64,000 nt of DNA from an uncultured Sphingomonadaceae bacterium. Lineage in GTDB: Bacteria > Pseudomonadota > Alphaproteobacteria > Sphingomonadales > Sphingomonadaceae. The notes beneath the pieces were generated by a model. The model was not told the DNA's origin and ran no database searches. It was given only the letters and a program-made list of their open reading frames with translations. Location of the stretch: positions 248,001 to 312,000 of the forward strand of contig CALKUK010000014.1 of assembly GCA_937996655.1 (NCBI GenBank). The letters run 5' to 3'. Shown here one piece after another: positions 9,784-19,038 of the stretch. Position numbers and translations under genes: made by a program. The first letter of the stretch is position 1. Each line of letters opens with the position of its first letter.

Positions 9784-10871
9784 GCTGTTGGTTGCCTTTG
9801 TTCCCGAGCAGCCCGAAATATCCGGTTAAGGGCGTCACGCAACTCTTCTTCTGTGGTGGTGCGGCCAAAGCCGATGCGGATCGAGGATCGGGCTTGCGCA
9901 TCCGACAAGCCGATGCCGCGCAGCACATGGCTCGGCCGACCCGATCCGCTGGCACAGGCGGACCCTGCGGAAAAGGCAATGTTGCGCAGGTCCGAGAGGA
10001 GCCTTGCGACATCGACACCATCATGCCGGATGTTGAGATTGCCTTTGTAACGCGCCTTGGTTGACCCGTTGATCGTCCACCCATCGGGGAGAATATCCAG
10101 CGCCGCATCCCAGAGGGTGGCCACATGCGCTGTATCGGCTTCCATCTGCTTGGCGGCCAAGGACGCCGCTGCGCCAAAACCTGCACATAAAGCCGGGGAG
10201 AGGGTGCCGGAGCGCAGCCCGCCTTCCTGCCCGCCGCCATGGAGCAAGGGCGTGATCGTGACGCCGTCTTTAACCCAAAGCGCACCGATGCCTTTGGGCC
10301 CGTGGATTTTGTGGGCGCTGATCGCAATCAGGTCCGGCCCATCGGGAATGGCCATCCGGCCATAGCCTTGCACGGCATCGCACAGGAACAGCGCGCCCGC
10401 CGCATGTGCAGTGTCTGCCAGCGCAGCGACGGGCTGAATCACGCCAATCTCATTGTTGACGAGCATCGCGGCGACCATGCCGGTGCCCGAAGCAAGGGCG
10501 GGATTGCTGTCGAAAAGGCCATCGGACCCGACAGCGAGACGCTGCACATCCCGGCCCTGAGCGCCCAACCAGAGCGCAGTATCGAGGACGGCGGCATGCT
10601 CGGTCTCCAGCACGGCGATGCCGCCACTTCCGGCACAGCGCAGGGCCCAGTTAAGCGCCTCGGTCGCCCCGCTGGTGAAGTAAAGCTTGCCGCCCTTGGG
10701 CAGCAAGGTCGCAACAGCCTCGCGCGCCACTTCGACAGTGGCAGCAGCTTCACGCCCCAGCCGGTGCGGCGAATGAGGATTGGCGAACTTTTCTTCCAGC
10801 CAGGGCCGCATGGCGGCAAAGGCCTCCGGCGCCAAAGGGGTGGTCGCCTGATAGTCCAGATAGGCGGTCAT
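9780..10871 (-). CDS. Cysteine desulfurase (second of tandem pair)
   Basis: PLP enzyme of the NifS/IscS class that moves sulfur from cysteine to acceptor proteins as a persulfide. The PLP lysine is K188 (SAHKIHGPKG), the mobile-loop catalytic cysteine C306 lies in SAGSACASGSGRPS, and the N-terminus YLDYQATTPLAPE matches class I enzymes. At 363 residues it is slightly shorter than IscS. It overlaps both the upstream desulfurase and the downstream ferredoxin by four bases each. Which paralogue serves Fe-S clusters and which serves tRNA thiolation or another acceptor cannot be told from sequence. Confidence 0.92.
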   Translation of the reverse strand: MTAYLDYQATTPLAPEAFAAMRPWLEEKFANPHSPHRLGREAAATVEVAREAVATLLPKGGKLYFTSGATEALNWALRCAGSGGIAVLETEHAAVLDTALWLGAQGRDVQRLAVGSDGLFDSNPALASGTGMVAAMLVNNEIGVIQPVAALADTAHAAGALFLCDAVQGYGRMAIPDGPDLIAISAHKIHGPKGIGALWVKDGVTITPLLHGGGQEGGLRSGTLSPALCAGFGAAASLAAKQMEADTAHVATLWDAALDILPDGWTINGSTKARYKGNLNIRHDGVDVARLLSDLRNIAFSAGSACASGSGRPSHVLRGIGLSDAQARSSIRIGFGRTTTEEELRDALNRIFRAAREQRQPTA

Positions 10872-11935
10872 CCCCGGATGCGCTGCCAGGTTTCGAGGAA
10901 GCGGTAGACATCGGCGCGACCCGTCTCCGGGCCGAAGCTGACGCGGATCACTTCATTGGCCGCGTCCTCCTCCAGCCCCATCGCCGTGAGCACCTTGCTG
11001 GTCTTGAGCGTCCCGGAAGAGCAGGCGCTGCCGGCCGAGACCGCAATGCCGGCCATGTCGAACTGGATAAGCTGCGCCGACGCCGCTTTGCCCGGCATCC
11101 GGTATCCCGCGATGGTGGCAATGCGGTCTGCGCCCTTGGCGATGATCTGCCCGCCTGCCGCTTCGATGGCGGCATCTATATGCTGCCGCAGGTCCGCCGC
11201 CCGCGCCATCCAGCCGCGCCCGGCCTCGGCCGCTGTCGCAAAGCCGATAGCGGCAGGAAGATTTTCGGTCCCGCCGCGATAGCCCTTTTCTTGCCCGCCG
11301 GACGGCGTGATCAGCGAAAGATCACGGATGAGAAGTGCGCCGATGCCGGGCGGGCCACCAATCTTGTGCGCGGAAATGGCAATCAGATCGGCCTCCGGCA
11401 GATCGATCTTGACCGCCGTCTGTGCGCAATCGGCCAACAGGATGCCGCCTTTCTCGCGGACGACATCCCCCAATTCGGAAAGGGGCTGGATGACCCCCGT
11501 CTCATTATTGGCCTGCTGGATGGCGACCAGCGGACGCTTTGCCCCCAGCGCTGACAGCCGACCGAACAGCGCGTCCGTTGCAACGAGGCCGTCCGCTGAC
11601 ACAGGCACGGCATAGCTATCCGGCGCGACACGGTGGACCGCATCATGTTCCACCGATGAGACAAGACGTGCATCAGCCTCGGTGCGGGACAGGGCGATCG
11701 CCAGTGCTTCAGTAGCGCCGCTGGTGAAGATCAACTCATGCGGCCAGCCAAGGGCGGTCTTCAACCGGGTGCGGGCGTCCTCCAGCGCCGCACGGGCGGC
11801 GCGGCCTTCTGCATGGGGTGATGAGGGGTTCGCCCAACGGCCCATAGCGTCGGCCATTGCCGAGCGGACCGATGCCAGAATTGGCGTGGTCGCCGCGTGA
11901 TCAAAATAAAGCCGGTCCGGCACGTGCACACCCAA
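10868..11935 (-). CDS. Cysteine desulfurase (first of tandem pair)
   Basis: Second NifS-like PLP enzyme, 355 residues, clearly diverged from its neighbour. PLP lysine K191 (SAHKIGGPPG) and catalytic cysteine C305 (SAGSACSSGTLKTS) are both retained, so both copies look active. The start is unusual: no ATG is in frame before YFDHAATTP, leaving TTG at 11935 or GTG at 11929 or 11923. It heads the minus-strand trio with the other desulfurase and the ferredoxin and is divergent from the alpha/beta hydrolase gene. Confidence 0.9.
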   Translation of the reverse strand: MGVHVPDRLYFDHAATTPILASVRSAMADAMGRWANPSSPHAEGRAARAALEDARTRLKTALGWPHELIFTSGATEALAIALSRTEADARLVSSVEHDAVHRVAPDSYAVPVSADGLVATDALFGRLSALGAKRPLVAIQQANNETGVIQPLSELGDVVREKGGILLADCAQTAVKIDLPEADLIAISAHKIGGPPGIGALLIRDLSLITPSGGQEKGYRGGTENLPAAIGFATAAEAGRGWMARAADLRQHIDAAIEAAGGQIIAKGADRIATIAGYRMPGKAASAQLIQFDMAGIAVSAGSACSSGTLKTSKVLTAMGLEEDAANEVIRVSFGPETGRADVYRFLETWQRIRG

Positions 11936-12025
11936 AGATTGCGAAAACGCTGCCCCTTCCTATATAAGCAGCGACCAAGGCGCAAAGTCTGCGCCGCTTC
12001 TTTCCTCGAATTTCTTGCGAGACCC

Positions 12026-12682
12026 ATGCCCGAAGTCATTTTTCCCGGACCGGAAGGCCGCCTTGAAGGCCGGTTTAACCCTGGCCCCCGTCCCCGCGCA
12101 CCTGTTGCCATGATTCTCCATCCCCACCCCAAAGCGGGCGGGACGATGAACAACCGTATCGTGCAGGCGCTGTACCAGACGTTTGTCCGGCGCGGCTTTG
12201 CAACGTTGCGATTCAATTTCCGCGGCGTCGGGCGGAGCGAAGGCACGTTTGACAACGCTATTGGTGAACTGTCGGATGCCGCCGCCGCGCTCGATTGGGT
12301 GCAGTCCATCCATCCCGAAGCGCAGCAGACCTGGGTTGCGGGCTATAGCTTTGGCGCGCTCATCGGGATGCAGTTGCTGATGCGTCGTCCGGAGATTCGC
12401 GGCTTCATCTCGATTGCACCGCCTGCAAACATGTATGATTTCAGCTTCTTGGCCCCCTGCCCATCCTCGGGGATCCTGATTCAGGGCACCGCTGACGAAG
12501 TCGTCACGCCAAGCGCGGTCCAAAAGCTGGTCGATAAGCTGCGCACCCAGCGGCACATCACGATCAACCATGATGAGATCAAAGGCGCGAACCACTTTTT
12601 CGAAAGCGAGATGCCGGAATTGATGGGGTCTGTGGACCGCTATCTGGATTTCCGTCTCGATCCGGCCTGTACGATCCGCTAG
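12026..12682 (+). CDS. Alpha/beta-fold hydrolase
   Basis: Predicted serine hydrolase of 218 residues. The nucleophile elbow is GYSFGA in WVAGYSFGALIG, an acid follows in QGTADEVV, and the histidine in GANHFF completes a triad. The front part has LHPHPKAGGTMNN and FRGVGRSEG, typical of a dienelactone-hydrolase-like clade common in Proteobacteria. I use the ATG giving MPEVIFPGPEG; the open frame continues upstream but is unconserved there. There is no signal peptide. Substrate is unknown. It is divergent from the desulfurase operon. Confidence 0.85.
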   Translation: MPEVIFPGPEGRLEGRFNPGPRPRAPVAMILHPHPKAGGTMNNRIVQALYQTFVRRGFATLRFNFRGVGRSEGTFDNAIGELSDAAAALDWVQSIHPEAQQTWVAGYSFGALIGMQLLMRRPEIRGFISIAPPANMYDFSFLAPCPSSGILIQGTADEVVTPSAVQKLVDKLRTQRHITINHDEIKGANHFFESEMPELMGSVDRYLDFRLDPACTIR

Positions 12683-12737
12683 TCATCGGAGCGGGTTAAC
12701 GACAATTGAGTCAACCGGTAGATCATCGGGAGTTGGC

Positions 12738-13193
12738 ATGAAGACGCCGAACGACGAAAAGACTGTCCTGCATCTCTTCACCGAGATCGCGATGGTCGAG
12801 CATCTGCTGCGCAACCGGTATGACAAGGCGACGCCGGCCGGTATGACGACCGGACAATTCGGGGTCCTGACCCACTTCGTCCGGAACGGCAAATCGCGGG
12901 AGCGGTTCTCGCTGCTCGCTTGGGCCTTTCAGGATGACGACGCCTATATGGCGCAGAAGGTCGCGTCACTTGTCGAGCGTGATCTTTTGACGACGGTTGC
13001 CATTGAGGGCTCGGACGGTGATCTTTGGGTCGACATCACCGACGAAGGGCGTGAGGCGCATGCCCGCGCCATTGACGAAATCGGTCCCGAAGTCGCCCAG
13101 TTCATCGAAGGCATTGATCTGGGCGAGTTAGAGACGGCATTGCGCGTTATCCGCGATATCCGTCGGACGCTGGACAATCTGCCCGACCGGTGA
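12738..13193 (+). CDS. MarR-like winged-helix transcriptional regulator
   Basis: Protein of 151 residues with the layout of a MarR-type regulator: helical N-terminus, a wing-helix region (TTGQFGVLTHFVRNGKSRERFSLLAWAFQ, then MAQKVASLVERDLL), a beta wing EGSDGDLWVDITDEGR and C-terminal dimer helices ending IRRTLDNLPDR. The DITDEGR segment and recognition-helix placement are the family features. It is 55 bases after the hydrolase on the same strand. No effector or target is evident. Confidence 0.75.
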   Translation: MKTPNDEKTVLHLFTEIAMVEHLLRNRYDKATPAGMTTGQFGVLTHFVRNGKSRERFSLLAWAFQDDDAYMAQKVASLVERDLLTTVAIEGSDGDLWVDITDEGREAHARAIDEIGPEVAQFIEGIDLGELETALRVIRDIRRTLDNLPDR

Positions 13194-13222
13194 TCGCCGC
13201 GTTCGGTTGACGCAGGTGGGCG

Positions 13223-13804
13223 TCAATAGCCCATCAGGCTCATCACTTCCTTGCGGCTCTTATCATCATCCAGAAAGCAGCCGAGCAGGCGGCTGGTCGT
13301 CATCGCGACGCCCGGCGTCCGCACGCCGCGTCCCGTCATGCAGCCATGGGTGGCTTCAATGACGACGGCGACGCCATAGGGGTGGAGGTTGTCCCAGATG
13401 CATTTTGCGACTTGTGCTGTCAGCCGTTCCTGAACCTGCAGGCGGCGGGCATAGCCATGCAGGACCCGGGCGAGCTTTGAGATGCCGACAACGCGGTTAT
13501 TGGGCAGATAGGCGATCGAGGCCTTGCCGACGATCGGGGCCATATGATGTTCGCAGTGCGACTGGAACGGGATGTCACGCAGCAATACGACCTCATCATA
13601 GCCGCCCACTTCATCAAAGGTGCGCGACAGATGCAGGCCGGGATCTTCCTCATAGCCTGCGCAATATTCCTTCCAGGCGCGCGCCACACGCTTGGGGGTG
13701 TCGATCAGCCCTTCGCGTTCGGGATCATCGCCGGACCATGCAATCAAGGTGCGGATAGCCGCGGCCACGTCATCCGGCACGGGGATCTTATTTTCATCGG
13801 ACAC
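13223..13804 (-). CDS. folE: GTP cyclohydrolase I
   Basis: Makes 7,8-dihydroneopterin triphosphate from GTP for tetrahydrofolate. The zinc ligands are visible as C84 and H87 (SHCEHHMAP) and C155 (THGCMTGRG). The VGISKLARVL and RLQVQERLTAQ blocks are diagnostic, and the length of 193 residues is standard for the type IA enzyme. It converges on the MarR-like gene. FolK, another folate enzyme, is about 15 kb away at 29256. Confidence 0.96.
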   Translation of the reverse strand: MSDENKIPVPDDVAAAIRTLIAWSGDDPEREGLIDTPKRVARAWKEYCAGYEEDPGLHLSRTFDEVGGYDEVVLLRDIPFQSHCEHHMAPIVGKASIAYLPNNRVVGISKLARVLHGYARRLQVQERLTAQVAKCIWDNLHPYGVAVVIEATHGCMTGRGVRTPGVAMTTSRLLGCFLDDDKSRKEVMSLMGY

Positions 13805-14102
13805 GGCGCACTCTCCCTCATTCTCTGCGAAATCCTATGGCCAACATGGTGAATGCCCACAAGGTCGCAAATCCTTTTCGGTGTGGTGCAAATTCGCAAC
13901 ATGGGGGGCTAAGCCCCGAATTCCCTTACGTCATCCAGTGAAATCTTGACCTAAACGTCAACCCAAAGAGCCAATTGCGATAATTTGCAGAGATTTGCGC
14001 CATTGACGGACGGCGAATCGCAACGCAGACTGCACAACGATAAGCGTAAAAAACGCTCGAAAAAGCCGGACCTCCGGCATGATTAAATGGGAGATGGGGA
14101 TT
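13805..14102. other. Intergenic region between divergent folE and the TonB receptor gene
   Basis: About 300 bases without a convincing gene. It should hold the promoters of both divergent genes, and the part next to the receptor is AT-richer than its surroundings. An SD-like GGAGAT lies about 8 bases before the chosen receptor ATG. I see no clear Fur box, riboswitch or small ORF. Confidence 0.5.
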
Positions 14103-17069
14103 ATGAAAGGTATTTACGTCACCGGTGTGTCTGTGTTTGCCATGCTGGCAGCGACACCCGTTTTGGCCCAGACGGCCCAAGCCGATGAAGGCTCGGTCGC
14201 TTCTGATGAAATCATCGTAACGGCACAGCGCCAGGCTCAGAGCCTGCAAGAAGTGCCGATCGCGGTTTCGGCTTTCTCGGCCGAAGCGCTTGAAAAACAG
14301 CAGATCAAGAACTCCAGCGATCTTCAGCTGACGTTGCCGAACGTGACCTTTACCAAGGGTAACTTCACCGGCTCCAGCTTCACGATTCGCGGTATCGGCG
14401 ATCTGTGCGTCGGCGTGTCGTGCGACAGCGCCACCGCAATTCACCTTGATGGTACGCCGCTTCTCGGCACCCGCCTGTTCGAAACCGAATTTTTCGATCT
14501 GGAGCGCGTCGAAGTCCTTCGTGGTCCGCAGGGCACCCTGTTCGGCCGCAACGCGACCTCGGGCGTGGTCAACTTCATTCCCGTCCGTCCGGACCTGACC
14601 GGCTTCAAGGCGTCGGGCGAAGTTGATTATGGTAACTACAACCAGATCAAGACCAAGGGCATGATCAACCTGCCCATCAGCAGCACGATGGCCGCCCGCG
14701 TCGCTGGCTTCTACATGAAGCGCGACGGCTACACGACCAACCTGTTCGACAACAGCAAGATCGATGACCGCGATATGTACGCCGTCCGCGGTTCGCTGCG
14801 TTGGGAGCCGAGCGACAGCACAACGGTTGATCTGTCGGCTTACTATTTCCACGAAAAAGACAACCGCATGCGCATCCAGAAGCAGATGTGTCAGCGCGAC
14901 CCAACCGGCGTGCTCGGATGCCTGCCCAATGCGCGTGAATATGGCATCACCAATGCCAACTCGACCTTTGTTGGCACACTCAGCTCGCGTGAATTCTTGA
15001 ATGCTCAAGGCATCCCGGGGGGGCTGGGCCTTGGAAGTCTTTATGGAGCCGACGCCTATTCCGGTGTCGTCAATCCGGCCGATTCTCGCACGGTCAATAC
15101 GGACACAACGCCAAGCTACTTCACGTCGGAATCGCAGTATCAGGCCCGTATCAACCAGGAACTGGGCGCCATTAACGTCCAGCTGACCGGTTTCTACCAC
15201 ACGGCCAAGGTGGATTCCTCGCAGGACTACAACCTCTCGGTTCAGAACCGTGCAGTCTATGCAACCGGCCTGAACACCCTTGCCGCACTCGCGGGCGGTG
15301 CTGGCGGCGCGCTCCTTGGGTCTTACTTGTCACCAATTGCAAATGCCCTGATCCCGAATGGACCGAACGGCAATCTCTGCACATCGCTGTCGGAAGAAAC
15401 CGGCACAGGGTCGTATGGCGGGCACAAGATTTGCGCTGCGACGCCGCTTGATTTTGACCGGTCCAACCAGTCCAGCAAGGATTGGTCGGCAGAAGCGATC
15501 GTCACCTCTGATTTCGACGGCAAGTTCAACTTCCTGTTGGGTGGCATTTATGTGGACTCGAAGCTGTCCGAAAATAGCTATTACGTGAACTCGTTCGGGA
15601 TCGACTATGTCACGGGCATCCTCGGTTCGTTCACGACATTCGGTACGCGGACCGACGCCAGCGCAGCAAACGATCTGCCGGCGGCTTATCTCGGCACCCC
15701 GTTCTACCGCAACAATTCGGACTTCCTGAACGTCAAGTCTTACGGCCTGTTCGGCGAAGCCTATTATGAGTTCAGCGATGCGGTGAAGCTGACCGTTGGT
15801 CTGCGGTACAACAATGATAAGAAGACGGTTCGCGCCCGCACGACGCTCGCCAGCTTCCTTGTGCCTTACGCTTCGACGGATGCCTTCTCCTCGCCGTTCG
15901 TGGGTTCGTACGATGCGGATCCGGGCACAACGGGCAACCAGCTGTGGCAGGACCGCAGCGTTGGCTTCAACAAGATGACCGGTCGTGTTGTGCTCGATTG
16001 GAAGCTGTCTGAAGACAATCTGATCTACGCCTCCTACTCGCGCGGGTATAAGTCCGGCGGTATCAACCCGCCGCTCAGCCCGATCTTCACGGTGTCGGAA
16101 TCGTTTGCGCCGGAAAAGGTGGACGCGTTTGAAATCGGCTCGAAGAACGTGTTCGCCAATGGCGCCTTCACGTTCAACGCAACGGCATTCTACTACAAAT
16201 ATGCCGGTCTGCAGCTGAGCCGCATCGTTGCCCGTACGTCGGTGAACGACAACATTGATGCCACGATCTACGGTCTCGAACTTGAAAGCATCATCCGTCC
16301 GTCGCGCAACTGGGCGATCAACCTGGGTGCCAGCTACCTCAAGACCAAGGCTGGCAGCAGCGGTGACCGGCTGACCAACCCGCGTGATCCGTCGGGTGGT
16401 CGTGCGGATGCTGTCATCATCAAGGACATCACCAACGGTTCTAACTGTGCGGTTGTATCCAACTCGGGCAGCGTGGCGGGTGTGAACGGCTTCGTTAATA
16501 CGGCGCAAACGATCATCAACTCTGGCGCAATCCCTGGCCTCAAACCGTCAGCTGGAAACCTCCAGCCAACGACGTCCTTTGGTGCCAACAGCGGCGTCAC
16601 CGCCAACGGTGCCTTCAGCGTCTGCGCTGCTTTGAATGCTCTGGCTCCATCCGTTGGCGCGAGCTTCGGTGGCGTCACGGTGCTCAATGCCGGCGTTCCG
16701 GTTGACGTTAAGGGCAATGCCCTTCCGCAGGCCCCGAACGTCAAGTTCTCGATCGGCACGCAGTACACGACGGAACTGTCGAACGGCATGACGGTCGTCC
16801 CCCGCGTCGACCTGACCTACACGGGTGACAGCTATGGGAACATCTTCAACGGCAAGGTCAACAAGATCTCGGGCTATTCGCAGGCGAATGCTCAGATCCA
16901 GTTGAATGGCCGTGATGACCGCTGGTTCCTCCGTGGCTACATTCAGAACATCTTTGACAGCAACTCGGTGACCGGTCTGTACGTGACCGACCAGTCCTCG
17001 GGTCTGTACACCAACATCTTCACGCTTGAACCGCGCCGCTACGGTATCGCTGCCGGCTTCAAGTTCTGA
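14103..17069 (+). CDS. TonB-dependent outer-membrane receptor
   Basis: Outer-membrane beta-barrel transporter energised by TonB-ExbBD. The start giving MKGIYVTGVSVFAMLAATPV is preferred for its Shine-Dalgarno and clean signal peptide ending at about residue 23 (VLAQ). A TonB-box-like DEIIVTAQR follows, then the plug domain with ERVEVLRGPQGTLFGRNATS, and a long barrel ending in Phe (RRYGIAAGFKF). At 988 residues it is large. The plug lacks the iron-specific hints of classic siderophore receptors, and the group is broad in sphingomonads (carbohydrates, aromatics, metals), so substrate is open. Transcribed alone, with its own terminator. Confidence 0.93.
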   Translation: MKGIYVTGVSVFAMLAATPVLAQTAQADEGSVASDEIIVTAQRQAQSLQEVPIAVSAFSAEALEKQQIKNSSDLQLTLPNVTFTKGNFTGSSFTIRGIGDLCVGVSCDSATAIHLDGTPLLGTRLFETEFFDLERVEVLRGPQGTLFGRNATSGVVNFIPVRPDLTGFKASGEVDYGNYNQIKTKGMINLPISSTMAARVAGFYMKRDGYTTNLFDNSKIDDRDMYAVRGSLRWEPSDSTTVDLSAYYFHEKDNRMRIQKQMCQRDPTGVLGCLPNAREYGITNANSTFVGTLSSREFLNAQGIPGGLGLGSLYGADAYSGVVNPADSRTVNTDTTPSYFTSESQYQARINQELGAINVQLTGFYHTAKVDSSQDYNLSVQNRAVYATGLNTLAALAGGAGGALLGSYLSPIANALIPNGPNGNLCTSLSEETGTGSYGGHKICAATPLDFDRSNQSSKDWSAEAIVTSDFDGKFNFLLGGIYVDSKLSENSYYVNSFGIDYVTGILGSFTTFGTRTDASAANDLPAAYLGTPFYRNNSDFLNVKSYGLFGEAYYEFSDAVKLTVGLRYNNDKKTVRARTTLASFLVPYASTDAFSSPFVGSYDADPGTTGNQLWQDRSVGFNKMTGRVVLDWKLSEDNLIYASYSRGYKSGGINPPLSPIFTVSESFAPEKVDAFEIGSKNVFANGAFTFNATAFYYKYAGLQLSRIVARTSVNDNIDATIYGLELESIIRPSRNWAINLGASYLKTKAGSSGDRLTNPRDPSGGRADAVIIKDITNGSNCAVVSNSGSVAGVNGFVNTAQTIINSGAIPGLKPSAGNLQPTTSFGANSGVTANGAFSVCAALNALAPSVGASFGGVTVLNAGVPVDVKGNALPQAPNVKFSIGTQYTTELSNGMTVVPRVDLTYTGDSYGNIFNGKVNKISGYSQANAQIQLNGRDDRWFLRGYIQNIFDSNSVTGLYVTDQSSGLYTNIFTLEPRRYGIAAGFKF

Positions 17070-17097
17070 ACCGAAACCTCAAGGGGAGGTTGCCTGA

Positions 17098-17130
17098 CCC
17101 CGGTGCAGCAATGCACCGGGGTTTCTTTTT
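17098..17130 (+). terminator. Rho-independent terminator of the TonB receptor gene
   Basis: Perfect ten-pair stem (CCCCGGTGCA with TGCACCGGGG) around a GCAA loop, followed by a T-rich run, 28 bases after the receptor stop. The strongest intrinsic terminator in the window. Confidence 0.92.
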
Positions 17131-17272
17131 GCCTTTTCCCCCAAGTTACCTCTCCCCCATTTGCCTTTCCCCAAAGTCTGCACCCGAAGGCACAATAGCT
17201 GGTGGCAATCGAGCGCGACCTCCCCTAAGGGCGGTTTTCTAAGTCAATCCAGTCAGGGGTGCAGGCGTCCAT

Positions 17273-17725
17273 ATGCGCATTGCGATTGCTTCCGATCATG
17301 CCGCGCTTGAGCTGAAAGCCGCGCTCGTCCAATGGCTGGGTGAGGCCGGGCATGACGTGTCCGACCTTGGGCCACGTGATGGCACCAGCGTCGATTATCC
17401 AGATTATGGCTATAAGCTGGGCCGCGCTGTCGCTGCCGGAGACGCGGATCGCGGCATTGCGCTGTGCGGGTCCGGCATCGGCATTTCCATAGCGGTGAAC
17501 CGCAACCCGGCCTGCCGCTGCGCGCTCGTTTCCGAACCGCTGTCCGCCAAGCTGTGCCGCGAACATAATGATGCAAACGTGCTCGCCATGGGCGCACGGC
17601 TTGTCGGCATTGAAATGGCCAAGGCCTGCATCGAGGCCTTTCTCTCGACCGAATTCGGCGGCGACCGTCACGTCCGCCGCGTCACCAAATTGTCCAACCC
17701 TGTGCTGAACAAGGAAGAAGCATGA
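17273..17725 (+). CDS. rpiB: Ribose-5-phosphate isomerase B
   Basis: Interconverts ribulose 5-phosphate and ribose 5-phosphate. The N-terminal IASDHAALELK, the active-site cysteine C65 in GIALCGSGIGISIAVN and the HNDANVLAMGAR segment identify the RpiB/LacA/LacB family; 150 residues is typical. Its stop overlaps the glyA ATG by four bases, so ribose and one-carbon metabolism genes are coupled here. It starts a four-gene plus-strand run to 20216. Confidence 0.94.
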   Translation: MRIAIASDHAALELKAALVQWLGEAGHDVSDLGPRDGTSVDYPDYGYKLGRAVAAGDADRGIALCGSGIGISIAVNRNPACRCALVSEPLSAKLCREHNDANVLAMGARLVGIEMAKACIEAFLSTEFGGDRHVRRVTKLSNPVLNKEEA

Positions 17726-19035
17726 GCAGCCGTCCCTCCGATGCCAACCCCGCTCTCTCAGAGGGGTTCTTCACCCGCAGTCTGGCGGAAAGCGATCCCG
17801 AAATTGCGGGCTGGATCGGCAAGGAACTTGGCCGCCAGCGCGACAAGATTGAACTGATCGCGTCGGAAAACGTTGCCTCGCGCGCGGTGCTCGAAGCCTG
17901 TGGGTCGATCCTGACGAACAAATATGCCGAAGGTTATCCGGGCCGCCGCTATTATGGCGGCTGCGAATATGTGGACGAGATTGAAACGCTCGCCATTGAC
18001 CGCGCCAAGGCGCTGTTCGGGTCTAACTTCGCCAATGTGCAGCCCAATAGCGGCAGCCAGATGAACCAGGCCGTGTTTCTGGCGCTGCTCCAGCCCGGCG
18101 ACAGTTTCATGGGCCTCGATCTCGCAGCCGGTGGGCATTTGACGCACGGATCGCCTGTCAACATGTCGGGCAAATGGTTCAAGCCTGTGCCCTATACGGT
18201 GCGCCCGGAAGACCAGATCATCGATATGGATGAGGTCGCCCGCATCGCGCGGGAGAATAAGCCCAAGCTCATCATCTGCGGCGGCACCGCTTATTCGCGC
18301 TTCTGGGATTGGGCCCGCTTCCGTGAAATCGCGGATGAAATTGGTGCCTATCTGCTTGCGGATATGTCGCACATCTCCGGCCTTGTTGCAGGTGGCGTCC
18401 ACCCCAGCCCTGTGCCGCATGCGCACGTCACGACCACTACGACGCACAAGTCGCTGCGTGGTCCGCGCTCCGGCATCATCCTGTCCAACGATGAAGCCAT
18501 TGCGAAGAAAATGAACAGTGCGATCTTCCCTGGCCTTCAGGGGGGACCGCTGATGCACATCGTCGCAGGCAAGGCTGTCGCCTTTGCTGAAGCGATGAAG
18601 CCGGGCTTCAAGGTTTACGCGCAGTCGATTGTCGATAATGCCAAGGCACTCGCGGCCTCTCTGCAGGAACAGGGCCTCGACATCGTATCGGGCGGGACAG
18701 ACAACCACCTCATGCTGGTTGACCTTCGCCCCAAGCAGGCCAAGGGCAAGCACGCTGAACACGCGCTCGACCGGGCGTCGATCACCTGCAACAAGAACAA
18801 CATCCCCTATGACGATGAAAAGCCGGCGCTCACCTCGGGCATCCGCCTCGGCACGCCTGCGGGCACGACGCGTGGCTTTGGCACCGAAGAGTTCCGTCAG
18901 ATCGGGCAGATGATCGCCGAAGTCGTCGATGGCTTGCGCAAGAATGGCGAAGCCGGCGACGCGCAGATCGAAGCGCATGTCCGCCAGCGTGTGGAAGAGC
19001 TTTGCGCGCGCTTCCCGGTCTACGAAGGGCTCTGA
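17722..19035 (+). CDS. glyA: Serine hydroxymethyltransferase
   Basis: PLP enzyme converting serine and tetrahydrofolate to glycine and 5,10-methylene-THF. K243 in TTTTTHKSLRGPRSG is the PLP lysine; IASENVASRAVLEA, YAEGYPGRRYYGGCEYVD and QPNSGSQMN are the canonical motifs. The length of 437 residues matches the bacterial enzyme. It lies between rpiB (four-base overlap) and nrdR (three bases after the stop), a common alphaproteobacterial order. Confidence 0.97.
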   Translation: MSSRPSDANPALSEGFFTRSLAESDPEIAGWIGKELGRQRDKIELIASENVASRAVLEACGSILTNKYAEGYPGRRYYGGCEYVDEIETLAIDRAKALFGSNFANVQPNSGSQMNQAVFLALLQPGDSFMGLDLAAGGHLTHGSPVNMSGKWFKPVPYTVRPEDQIIDMDEVARIARENKPKLIICGGTAYSRFWDWARFREIADEIGAYLLADMSHISGLVAGGVHPSPVPHAHVTTTTTHKSLRGPRSGIILSNDEAIAKKMNSAIFPGLQGGPLMHIVAGKAVAFAEAMKPGFKVYAQSIVDNAKALAASLQEQGLDIVSGGTDNHLMLVDLRPKQAKGKHAEHALDRASITCNKNNIPYDDEKPALTSGIRLGTPAGTTRGFGTEEFRQIGQMIAEVVDGLRKNGEAGDAQIEAHVRQRVEELCARFPVYEGL

Positions 19036-19038
19036 GCC

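Noticed and set aside
13926..17069. Long open frames on the minus strand opposite the TonB receptor (up to 424 residues)
   Set aside because: They mirror the third-codon GC bias of the receptor gene, lack recognisable domains and would run against a gene with signal peptide and full domain layout.
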